NCBI GenBank assembly: GCA_964439395.1
Contig: CAYTNV010000001.1
Coordinates: forward strand, 186,001 to 250,000
Source of the DNA: JAUUSJ01 sp964439395
GTDB lineage: Bacteria; Bacillota; Clostridia; Lachnospirales; Lachnospiraceae
Length of the DNA: 64,000 nt
Direction of reading: 5' to 3'
Shown here piece after piece: positions 44,989-52,885 of this stretch (the stretch's first letter is position 1; every line of letters starts with the position of its first letter). A program made the position numbers and the translations under genes. A model generated the notes under the pieces. That model searched no databases. It was not told the origin of the DNA and worked only from the letters and a program-made list of their open reading frames with translations.

Positions 44989-46797
44989 ATGAAGAGATTG
45001 CTTATCATGCTGATGGCATGTAGTCTTTTACTAACAATTTATGGTTGTTCTTCAAGTGGGGATGGGGAGTCAATCACAGTAGAAGAGGAAGAGACAAAAG
45101 AGGCTGTGACAGCAGAGGAAGATATCGATATACAGGATTTAGTAAATAGTGAGCCTCTAGAGACAGAAAAATTAGACGAAACTTTATTTGACAATCCACA
45201 GCTAATTCAGACAACCCAGTTAGATGTGGAAAAACCAGATGACACAGATACGCAAAAAGAATCAAAGCAAGTACTAGAAAACGGAAAAATCGTAAAAACG
45301 GAGACGGGTTCTGTATATGATTTAAGTTATCAAGAAGAAGTGCAAGCGGCGATAGAGCAAAAAAAGGCAGATGGAAATTATACGATAGATAAACCACTTG
45401 CTATCGTAAATCCTTATGGGACAAGTACAACTTCTCTTTATTTATATTTTGAGACAGAACAAGAAGGACAGCTTGAGTATATCGTTCGAATTGATGATGA
45501 TGAGTCACAAGATTTTACCCGTATTATGTTAAATGACGGTGAGGATAATATGTCTAAGACACATGAATATTCCTTAATTGGAATTGTACCAGGATGCAAA
45601 AATATTATTGCACTTCGACTTTTAGATAAGGAAGGAAATGTGATTGAGCAATCTTCTTTTAGTATAGAATCAGGAGATTTTCTTGTAAAAACAGCTCCTA
45701 AAATTGAGATGGAGCAAGGAGAGAGTAAGACTGCCTTGGCTAATGGATTATATGCTCTTTTAGGACATGATAAAGCATTTGAGTCTAATATTTATATGTA
45801 CGACAATAATGCCAATATTCGAGCTGAGATTGTACTAGACTCTTATCGAACAGATAAGATTGAGTTTGTAGATGATTGTATGCTATATTCTTATACAAAT
45901 AATAGATTTGCTTTTGTTAATAAACTTGGCAAGGTAGAAAAAATTTATGGATTTGAGGGATACGAGATGCATCATGATTTTTCCTATGACGAATCTCATA
46001 ATTCTATTATTACCTTAGTCAGCGAGGTGGGAGCTGAGACAGTAGAGGATTTAGTTCTTATTTTAAATCTTGATACAGAAGAGATTGAGATTATTGATAT
46101 GAAAGATCACTTGAAAGAATGTTACGAATCAGCTACTTGGCCTACAGAGGATGATGGAAGTAAGAGTGAGACACTTGATTGGATTCATATGAATACTGTT
46201 GATATTAATTCAAATGGAGATATTGCATTGAGTGCAAGAGAAAATAGTGCGATTATTGTGATGGAAGATATATACGATACTCCTAAGATTAAGTATATTA
46301 TTCACGGCGGTTCTTATTTTGAAGATACAGAATATGAAGATTTATTGCTTGAAAAAATAGGAGATTTTGTTCCACAGGCTGGACAACATACGACAACCTT
46401 TGTGTGGGATTCTGGACTTCCAGAGGGACAATATTATATGCATTTATATAATAATAATTACGCAAGCTCTAAGACAATTCCAGGATTTGACTGGAGTTTA
46501 TACCCAGGAGTAGGTGGTTACACAAAGGGCGAGCATTCCATGTATTATTGCTATCTGATTGACGAAAATAAAAAGACATATGAGCTTGTAAAGATGATTG
46601 AAGTTCCATATTCTAGTATTGTGAGCAGTACGCAGCAAGTTGGCAGTAATTATGTCACTAGCTCTGGTATGGCACATTGCTATAATGAGTATGATAAGGA
46701 TGGTGTGATGATTGCACAGTTCAACTACGATTCACAAAAATATGCTTACCGTGTATTCAAATATAGCTTTGAGGGATTTTGGTATGCACCTTATTAA
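44989..46797 (+). CDS. Arylsulfotransferase (ASST)-like lipoprotein
   Basis: 602 aa from the ATG at 44989, 14 codons inside the longest frame; it is chosen because AAAGGAG precedes it and it begins a signal peptide with lipobox (LTIYGCSS). A low-complexity acidic N-terminal region of about 100 residues is followed by a beta-rich Ig-like domain. A C-terminal beta-propeller resembles bacterial arylsulfate sulfotransferase (AssT): YEMHHDFSYDESHNSII, LDWIHMNTVDINSNGDI, and GQHTTTFVW carry the conserved His residues of the family. A role in transferring sulfate between phenolic compounds is a prediction from family only. Confidence 0.75.
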   Translation: MKRLLIMLMACSLLLTIYGCSSSGDGESITVEEEETKEAVTAEEDIDIQDLVNSEPLETEKLDETLFDNPQLIQTTQLDVEKPDDTDTQKESKQVLENGKIVKTETGSVYDLSYQEEVQAAIEQKKADGNYTIDKPLAIVNPYGTSTTSLYLYFETEQEGQLEYIVRIDDDESQDFTRIMLNDGEDNMSKTHEYSLIGIVPGCKNIIALRLLDKEGNVIEQSSFSIESGDFLVKTAPKIEMEQGESKTALANGLYALLGHDKAFESNIYMYDNNANIRAEIVLDSYRTDKIEFVDDCMLYSYTNNRFAFVNKLGKVEKIYGFEGYEMHHDFSYDESHNSIITLVSEVGAETVEDLVLILNLDTEEIEIIDMKDHLKECYESATWPTEDDGSKSETLDWIHMNTVDINSNGDIALSARENSAIIVMEDIYDTPKIKYIIHGGSYFEDTEYEDLLLEKIGDFVPQAGQHTTTFVWDSGLPEGQYYMHLYNNNYASSKTIPGFDWSLYPGVGGYTKGEHSMYYCYLIDENKKTYELVKMIEVPYSSIVSSTQQVGSNYVTSSGMAHCYNEYDKDGVMIAQFNYDSQKYAYRVFKYSFEGFWYAPY

Positions 46798-46845
46798 AAA
46801 ATAATAAAAATAGAATACAGAATCAGTCTATAAGACGTTAAAATT

Positions 46846-46889
46846 AAGAGGTAATTATTTTCAAATTAAGAGGAAGATAATTGCCTCTT
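46846..46889 (+). terminator. Terminator of the ASST-like gene
   Basis: AAGAGGTAATTAT (46846-46858) pairs with ATAATTGCCTCTT (46877-46889) with one G-T pair and is followed by TTTATTTTTTT. Confidence 0.75.
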
Positions 46890-47036
46890 TTATTTTTTTA
46901 AAAAACTTAAATGGAAATGCCTATAAAATAGGAAGAAATTTGGGTTTCATATATGATGTAGGATAGACATAAACTTTAGATTAAGAAAGTAAATTTGCAT
47001 TGAAATAGTCTTAAAGCTAGAAGGAAGGGGAGCAAA

Positions 47037-47900
47037 ATGAAACGTATTATTAATAAAAAAAGAATCGAGCTATTTAGAACAGAATTATATAGGGAAGAAA
47101 AGAAGGAGAGCACAATAGAGAAATATATACGAGATATAAAAAAATTAGAGGAATATTTAGCGGGACAACCCGTCAATAAGGAAAATATGATTCGATTTAA
47201 GGAAGAATTGCAAGCTTGTGGGGAGTATGAAATTAGTAGTATTAATACGTATTTAGCAGCTGCCAATCATTTTTGTGACAGTATGGGATGGACGGATGCA
47301 AAGGTAAAATTATTAAGGAGACAAAAGGAATTTTATGAGTCGGAAAATACGTATTTGACAAAGGAGGAATATAAAAAACTCATATTAACTGCAAATAAAA
47401 AGGGACAAAAGCGACTATCCTTGATTATGCAGACAATCGCAAGTACAGGAATTCGAATTAGTGAGTTATGTTTTGTGACAATAGAATCATTAAAAAAAGG
47501 GAAGGTTAATGTCTATAATAAGGGGAAAAGGAGAACGGTCTTTTATCCGGAAAAGCTGCAAAAGATGTTAAATCAATATGGAAAGGAGAGAAGGATTTCG
47601 TCTGGATGCCTTTTTCGAACGAAGGCAGGGAAAACGATGAATAGGAGTAATATTTGGAGAGAAATGAAAAAACTCTGTAAAAAAGCGGGAGTAAAAGAAG
47701 AAAAAGTATTTCCTCATAATTTAAGACATCTCTTTGCAAGAGAATTTTACCAAATAAAAAAAGACATCGCAAAACTTGCAGATGTACTTGGGCATCATAA
47801 TATTGAGACAACGAGAATTTATATTAAGTCGACGGGAATAGAGCATCGAAGAGTATTAAATACAATGCGTATGGTAATAGGAATAAGAAATATTTCCTAG
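47037..47900 (+). CDS. Tyrosine recombinase (invertase-type integrase)
   Basis: 287 aa XerC/D-like site-specific recombinase. The N-terminal SAM-like core-binding domain (residues about 10-90) and the catalytic domain are complete. The catalytic set is visible: Arg in STGIRISEL, the HNLRH box, the GHHN box, and the nucleophile Tyr in ETTRIYIKST. Its stop lies 35 bp from the left recombination site of an inverted-repeat pair flanking a promoter-bearing segment, which is the classic layout of a phase-variation switch. It is therefore likely the invertase of that switch. The gene has no terminator of its own; one lies inside the segment in the present orientation. Confidence 0.93.
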   Translation: MKRIINKKRIELFRTELYREEKKESTIEKYIRDIKKLEEYLAGQPVNKENMIRFKEELQACGEYEISSINTYLAAANHFCDSMGWTDAKVKLLRRQKEFYESENTYLTKEEYKKLILTANKKGQKRLSLIMQTIASTGIRISELCFVTIESLKKGKVNVYNKGKRRTVFYPEKLQKMLNQYGKERRISSGCLFRTKAGKTMNRSNIWREMKKLCKKAGVKEEKVFPHNLRHLFAREFYQIKKDIAKLADVLGHHNIETTRIYIKSTGIEHRRVLNTMRMVIGIRNIS

Positions 47901-47935
47901 GCTAGAGCTTTGCATAATTATTCAGTATATTTTAT

Positions 47936-47963
47936 ATACAACATAATAAGAATTATGTTGTAT
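47936..47963 (+). repeat. Left recombination site of the invertible segment
   Basis: ATACAACATAA (47936-47946), asymmetric core TAAGAA (47947-47952), TTATGTTGTAT (47953-47963). The two 11-bp arms are perfect inverted copies, as for tyrosine recombinase binding sites, and the 6-bp core gives the site direction. It shares 23 identical bp (47941-47963) with the inverted site at 48152-48174. Confidence 0.9.
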
Positions 47964-47981
47964 ACCTCTTACGCTTTTATA

Positions 47982-48010
47982 ATTTTATCACTGTTAAAAG
48001 GAAAATGCAA
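47982..48010 (-). promoter_or_regulatory. Sigma-A-like promoter inside the switch
   Basis: On the minus strand TTGCAT, 17-bp spacer, TAAAAT. In the present orientation transcription runs left into the recombinase gene as antisense; after inversion it would run right toward the adhesin gene at 48390. Confidence 0.65.
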
Positions 48011-48093
48011 GTATGTTTAGAAAAAAATAATAAAAAAATGTAAGGAATATATATGCTAACTAATATGCATAATTTTAAATGATTTTTTATTTA

Positions 48094-48127
48094 GATTCTG
48101 ATAGAGTTTCAGGGTCTTATTTTTTTG
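48094..48127 (+). terminator. Terminator inside the switch
   Basis: GATTCTGA (48094-48101) pairs with TCAGGGTC (48109-48116), including G-T pairs, around a 7-nt loop, followed by TTATTTTTTT. It faces right in the present orientation and so ends recombinase transcripts before the pilus operon. Confidence 0.6.
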
Positions 48128-48151
48128 CGTAAAAATCAGGTTTACGCCATC

Positions 48152-48179
48152 ATACAACATAATTCTTATTATGTAGTAA
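48152..48179 (-). repeat. Right recombination site of the invertible segment
   Basis: ATACAACATAA (48152-48162), core TTCTTA (48163-48168), TTATGTAGTAA (48169-48179, two differences from the perfect arm). The core is the reverse complement of the left core TAAGAA, so recombination between the two sites inverts the DNA rather than deleting it. Confidence 0.9.
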
Positions 48180-48389
48180 TACAGACAAACTACTTAGTTA
48201 TTCCTTTACACTATATTTACTTTAGTGTGAATGGAATTAAAACCAATACTAATTTATATTTTTTGTTGTCTTAGAGAAGTTCTAGTTTATGAGAATGTTC
48301 GTAGGATTGACAGGCAAGGGTGGTGGATGGTTTGCATATTGAGGAGAAAAGGGGATTTTTCAAATAGGAAGATGAATGGAGTGTGTAAA

Positions 48390-51300
48390 ATGGTCAAAAA
48401 AGTGAAACGGGTTTTGGCAGTGGTGATTACGCTGGTGCTGATGATATCCATATTAGGCAACAGCAAACTTATTGCATTTGCGGAAAATAATGTGACCTCG
48501 AAACAAGAGATGACAGAGATGACATCTGTCGAAAAAGAGGAAAATATGTCTGCACAAGAGGAAACTGCTGATGGGGAAGACAAGCAGATAGAGTCGTCTG
48601 CTGCTATAAAAAATGATGTGAAAAACGAACAAGAACAGAGTCAAAAGACCGTGGAAGAAACGTTCGCTGGAGAAAATGGACAGATAAAAGGTCAGTTATT
48701 AGCTAGTGAGATAGCAGCAGTAAATGAGACAGAAGCTCAAAAAAATACTTCAGAAAAGACGGAAAAGGTAACTACTGCCGATGAAGAAAACAAACAAGAA
48801 AAGTCGACTGTCGCAGAAAATAATATGATAAGCGAACAAGAGACAACTCAAGAGTCGGTTGATAAAATGACGGAAGAAAATGAATCAATAGAAGAACAAC
48901 AAGATATTGCAGAAAATTTTGTAGAGCAAGAGGCTAAGCCTTATGAGGCGGAAACGGTAGTAGATCAAATGCGTATAAAAGTGACAGCGGAAGCTGGCGT
49001 ATTGCCGAATGATGCAGTATTAAATGCGAAGATATTAAAAGAAGATGGTGATACAAGTGTACAGTATAGTGAGGCGAAAGCGGCATTAGATAAAGAAAAT
49101 ACTATTGAATATGATGGATTTATGGCCTATGATATTGGCTTTACTGACAGTATGGGAGAAGAGGTTGAGCCAAATGGTAAGGTTTTCGTATCAATGGAAA
49201 TGGCAACACCCGAAGGAGCAGAAGTAGAATCTCTAAGTGTACAGCATCATGCACAGACAAATGAGGGAATTCGTGTGGAGACAGTGGCGGATGCCAAAAA
49301 TGAGACAAGTGGTAAAGTGGGTGTTCAGGGACTGGAGACCGTAGCTGAGTTTGAGGTAGAGAGTTTTTCGACGTTTACGATTACGTGGAGTAGTAATGGA
49401 ATAAAATATTTTGAAATCACAGTTCACTATGTAAATACGAATGGAGATGAACTTGCCGAGCCAACACATGAGGATATGAAATTGCAAAGAAACGATACAA
49501 TTACATTATCAGATTTAGCTCCAACTGTGTCTGGACTTACTTACCAAAAAGCGTGTTATGGTACTGTTAATGGAGATGAAATCACATCTTTAGCGGCAAG
49601 TAGGAGAGGTAATAATAGTAGTAATAGAATTTATACGGTTGATTTTAAAAATGGTAGTACGATTGTGGATAGCTTGAGTTATAGAGGGAATGGCATTACT
49701 CAAGAAGCCACTATTTATCTGATATATGCGACAGATATAGTAACACCGCCATCTCCAACGCCAACAAAAAGTTTGTCAAAAAGTAAGACTGTAGATAGAA
49801 ATCAGGACGGTACATATGATTTGAATTTGTCCATATCAGGAGCAGTAGGTACTGTGACTAATAAAGCAAAATTAGATATTTTGTTGATTATCGACCGTTC
49901 AGGAAGTATGAAAGATGAAGAAAGAATGGCAAATGCCAAAACTGCTGCGAATAGTCTAATTGATACAGTTAATAGAAAAAGTGATACAATTGATGCTCAG
50001 TATGCGGTAGTGTCTTTTTGTAGTGGATATAATAGACAATATGGAACCCATAATGGGTACTATTATGAGAATGCAGATGGACCAGCTAAAGCTTCTAACA
50101 CGGAACAAAATTGGAGTAATAATGTAAATAATGTTAAAACATCTATAAATAATATTGAAGTAGGTGGTGGAACTAACTATCAATCAGGTATTAATCTTGG
50201 AAAAACAGTGTTAGCAAAGTCAAGAACGGATGCACAAAAAGTAGTAATCTTTCTAACAGATGGATTGCCTACTTGTGCTCTAAAAATTGAGTCGGGTGAG
50301 TATGCCGAGGATGGTAATGGTACCAATTATAATAAAAAATATCAAAATGCGGCTGTAGGAGAAATAAAGGGTATGGGCTGTGATCAATTCTATGCAATAG
50401 GAATTGGTTCTAACTTTACAAATAATATAAATGACGCAAAAGATAACTTATATGAATTAAGAGATAATGTAGGACAAGAAGCAGGTCAAAGACCAAGTAA
50501 GTCAGAAGTTTATGCGGCATCAAGTTCAGATTTGAGTAAAATCTTTGATGATATTGCGGCATCGACAACGAGTTTTCTTTGTGATCATGTCAATGTGACG
50601 GATACATTAAGTGAAAATGTAGAGGTAGTGGCAGATGCAAATGGAACTCCGACAAATCTGTTAATTACAGTGACGAAGGCAGATGGAACAAAGCTTACTT
50701 CTCAGGATTCTGAAATCACGCAAGATGATAATGGAGTTTGCATAACGTCTATAACCTTGCCTGCAACAGAGACGAACGGAGAAACGACAATAAAAGCTAA
50801 GTATTTTGATGGTCAGGTTGAAATGGAATTTCCTCCAGAGTATAAACTAGAGTCGAATTGGGATTATAAAGTTACAATAACCATTAAGGCGACAGAAACG
50901 GCATACCAAAAATATCGCAAAAATGGATATACGGATATGGCAGATGCGGGTACAGGAACGCATGCTGCTGATTTAGGACTTTATTCCAATAATAATGATA
51001 AGGCAAAAGTAACCTATACATATGATGAAAAGAAGGAAGAAGAGCTTTTTGATAAGCCCGTTATTCAATTAAATCCTGGAACACTCATCATTCAAAAAGA
51101 AATGATTGGTTTGAGTGAGGATGAGATAATAGCCTTGATTAGTAAACTTCAATTTGATGTCACGCTGAACGATGGAGATGTTACATCGTATAGTACAACA
51201 GTTTTCACGAAGGTAGATGATTATAACGGAGATGGAGTGAAATATACCTATACTATTAGTGGCTTATCGCCAGATACTTCTTATGCAGTTGGAGAAAAAG

Positions 51301-51869
51301 ATGGCACGGCCAATATGACTGGATATGATTTAAATACATCAGTATCAGGTGATGCAGCAGGAATAGTACCAGGTGGAGAAACAAAGACAGTGACTTTCAC
51401 TAATACTTATACTCATAGCGAACGCACGATTATAGTAAAAAAGGTAGTTACTGGAAATATGGCAGATGTCAATAAAGAATTTGAATTTACTTATAAAATT
51501 GGAGACGGAGGGAAAGGAAACGAAGGAACCTTCAAATTAATAAATGAAGGAACTGCCAATATTACTGTTCCTTATGACTCTAATATAATAATCACGGAAA
51601 TTGATTATAGCAGTGATGGATATGAGACTAGCTGGAAAATTGGAGAAAATGGCAAATCTATTGAAGGATCGTCCTATACGCTTACTAATGTAACAGACGA
51701 CAAAACAGGAGATAATATAGTTATTTGTACAAATAAGAAAACTGGAAATCCGCCTACTGGTATGACATATACCCAGACACCATTTGTTCTTATGATTATC
51801 CCAGCATTTCTCTTAGTAATATGTGGATTTGGAGGCTTTATACTCCGCAGGAAGAGAGAACGAAGGTAG
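48390..51869 (+). CDS. Large VWA-domain pilus-tip adhesin
   Basis: 1159 aa from the ATG at 48390 (GGAG 8 nt upstream); longer frames upstream lack a ribosome site. A signal peptide (RVLAVVITLVLMISILG) and about 150 residues of Glu/Gln/Thr-rich low-complexity sequence come first. A VWA domain with the MIDAS motif DRSGSMKDEERM (about residues 490-740) follows, then Cna-B/Spy0128-like repeats (VTDTLSENVEV; TLIIQKEMIGLSEDEI; TIIVKKVVTGN). The C-terminal sorting signal NPPTG is followed by a hydrophobic stretch and RRKRERR. It is probably the tip adhesin of a sortase-built pilus, controlled by the upstream switch. Confidence 0.9.
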   Translation: MVKKVKRVLAVVITLVLMISILGNSKLIAFAENNVTSKQEMTEMTSVEKEENMSAQEETADGEDKQIESSAAIKNDVKNEQEQSQKTVEETFAGENGQIKGQLLASEIAAVNETEAQKNTSEKTEKVTTADEENKQEKSTVAENNMISEQETTQESVDKMTEENESIEEQQDIAENFVEQEAKPYEAETVVDQMRIKVTAEAGVLPNDAVLNAKILKEDGDTSVQYSEAKAALDKENTIEYDGFMAYDIGFTDSMGEEVEPNGKVFVSMEMATPEGAEVESLSVQHHAQTNEGIRVETVADAKNETSGKVGVQGLETVAEFEVESFSTFTITWSSNGIKYFEITVHYVNTNGDELAEPTHEDMKLQRNDTITLSDLAPTVSGLTYQKACYGTVNGDEITSLAASRRGNNSSNRIYTVDFKNGSTIVDSLSYRGNGITQEATIYLIYATDIVTPPSPTPTKSLSKSKTVDRNQDGTYDLNLSISGAVGTVTNKAKLDILLIIDRSGSMKDEERMANAKTAANSLIDTVNRKSDTIDAQYAVVSFCSGYNRQYGTHNGYYYENADGPAKASNTEQNWSNNVNNVKTSINNIEVGGGTNYQSGINLGKTVLAKSRTDAQKVVIFLTDGLPTCALKIESGEYAEDGNGTNYNKKYQNAAVGEIKGMGCDQFYAIGIGSNFTNNINDAKDNLYELRDNVGQEAGQRPSKSEVYAASSSDLSKIFDDIAASTTSFLCDHVNVTDTLSENVEVVADANGTPTNLLITVTKADGTKLTSQDSEITQDDNGVCITSITLPATETNGETTIKAKYFDGQVEMEFPPEYKLESNWDYKVTITIKATETAYQKYRKNGYTDMADAGTGTHAADLGLYSNNNDKAKVTYTYDEKKEEELFDKPVIQLNPGTLIIQKEMIGLSEDEIIALISKLQFDVTLNDGDVTSYSTTVFTKVDDYNGDGVKYTYTISGLSPDTSYAVGEKDGTANMTGYDLNTSVSGDAAGIVPGGETKTVTFTNTYTHSERTIIVKKVVTGNMADVNKEFEFTYKIGDGGKGNEGTFKLINEGTANITVPYDSNIIITEIDYSSDGYETSWKIGENGKSIEGSSYTLTNVTDDKTGDNIVICTNKKTGNPPTGMTYTQTPFVLMIIPAFLLVICGFGGFILRRKRERR

Positions 51870-51874
51870 GTATT

Positions 51875-52135
51875 ATGGCAGCAAAAAACATGGAAGAAAT
51901 CGCAGCTTTGCTGAAAGAGCTGCGATTTCAAAAAAAGATTTTTGGCGGTGTAGACGAACGAGATGTTTGGAAAAAATTACAGCTTCTTCAGAAGGAATAT
52001 CGAATAGCTTTTGAGGCGCAAGAAGAAAGAAGTAAGGCACTCTTGCAAGACCGAGAGAAAGAAATTGCTCATCTGAAAAAACAGCTGAGAAATAATGATA
52101 TGACAAAACAAGTTTTAGGTGATTTAAATGGGTAG
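51875..52135 (+). CDS. Small coiled-coil protein of the pilus locus, unknown
   Basis: 86 aa from the ATG at 51875 (GGTAGG upstream). No membrane or signal segment; mostly helical and charged, with a likely C-terminal coiled coil (ALLQDREKEIAHLKKQL). The N-terminal half, ELRFQKKIFGGVDERDVWKK, looks like a conserved patch and may belong to a family found in pilus clusters, though I cannot name it. It starts 6 nt after the adhesin and overlaps the next gene's start by 8 nt, so it is translated with the signal-peptidase-like protein and may be its cytoplasmic partner (inference). Confidence 0.75.
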   Translation: MAAKNMEEIAALLKELRFQKKIFGGVDERDVWKKLQLLQKEYRIAFEAQEERSKALLQDREKEIAHLKKQLRNNDMTKQVLGDLNG

Positions 52136-52694
52136 AAAAGAAGAAAATTCGAAGGCTTTGACTACACCAGAAAAAGTTATTGCGGCTCGTCTTCGAATAT
52201 TAGCTCAGAAGGAAGAGATTATCCTATTTTTCCAGAGATTGATTGGACTATTTGTATTACTTTGGGTAATCTTTGGATTGCTGTTTGGTATGACTCCTAT
52301 GAGGAATGGCGATATGGCGCCTCGAATTAGTGCTGGAGATTTTATGCTTTACTACCGATTAGAACAAAATTTTCGTGCTCAGGATGTGATTGTCTTTGAA
52401 AAGGAAGATATTTCTTATACTGGCAGAATTGTTGCCAAGGGCGGAGATACGGTGGAAATTACAGGGGAAGCTACGCTTGTGGTAAATGGAAGTACCGTTT
52501 GGGAAAATGAAATTTATTATACAACACCTCAGTATGAAAGTGATGTAAAGTATCCTATTGTTCTAAATAGCGATGAAGTATTTGTACTTTGTGATTATCG
52601 AGAGGGAGCTAAGGACAGCCGATATTTTGGTCCCGTAAGGCGGGATGAGATTAAAGGTAAGGTAATTACCGTGATTCGCCGGTCAAATTTATAA
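52128..52694 (+). CDS. Signal peptidase I-like protein lacking both catalytic residues (SipA-like)
   Basis: 188 aa S26-family fold. A cytoplasmic N-terminus of about 35 residues precedes one membrane helix (LIGLFVLLWVIFGLLFG) and the extracellular S26 domain. The nucleophile box is normally SMxP; here it reads GDMAP with Asp62 in place of Ser. The general-base box YxKRV is YTGRIVAKGGD with Gly99 in place of Lys. The same Asp/Gly pair is known in S. pyogenes SipA, a pilus-assembly protein. It probably assists pilus polymerisation without being a peptidase. It lies between the adhesin and major-pilin genes. Confidence 0.88.
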   Translation: MGRKEENSKALTTPEKVIAARLRILAQKEEIILFFQRLIGLFVLLWVIFGLLFGMTPMRNGDMAPRISAGDFMLYYRLEQNFRAQDVIVFEKEDISYTGRIVAKGGDTVEITGEATLVVNGSTVWENEIYYTTPQYESDVKYPIVLNSDEVFVLCDYREGAKDSRYFGPVRRDEIKGKVITVIRRSNL

Positions 52695-52885
52695 AGTTAT
52701 GATCGACATATAATTAATACGTATATTACGGAGATGAGGGGAAATAACGCAAACGGAGATAGGACCGAAAAACGTAAATTCGCATATTATCTCTGTGATA
52801 GAGACAATACAAAAGTATTGCTAATATATATCAATAAAAATGCTCAGGTTTAATGAGAGAAAAGAAGAAAGGATGGAAATGAATT
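52695..52885 (+). other. Structured leader before the major pilin gene
   Basis: A 191-nt gap with repeated ACGGAGAT blocks (52729-52736 and 52753-52760), a small hairpin CTCTgtgatAGAG and a perfect hairpin CAATACaaaaGTATTG (52805-52820). No known riboswitch motif could be matched. It may process or stabilise the pilin transcript or hold an internal promoter. Confidence 0.4.

Larger units (their letters stand above)
47964..48151 (+). promoter_or_regulatory. Invertible promoter segment (phase switch), present orientation OFF
   Basis: 188 bp between two inverted recombination sites. On the minus strand it contains a promoter, TTGCAT (48005-48010) and TAAAAT (47982-47987) with a 17-bp spacer, pointing toward the recombinase gene. 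On the plus strand it holds a terminator-like hairpin (48094-48127) facing the pilus genes. Inverting the segment would turn the promoter toward the pilus operon (-35 at 48105-48110, -10 at 48128-48133) and remove the block. I see no convincing rightward promoter in the present orientation. Confidence 0.8.

Noticed and set aside
52733..52800. Possible cyclic-di-GMP-I riboswitch before the pilin, because of the ACGCAAAC block
   Set aside because: The GGGCAAACC and GNRA tetraloop-receptor parts of the class I consensus are missing and no P1 stem was found.
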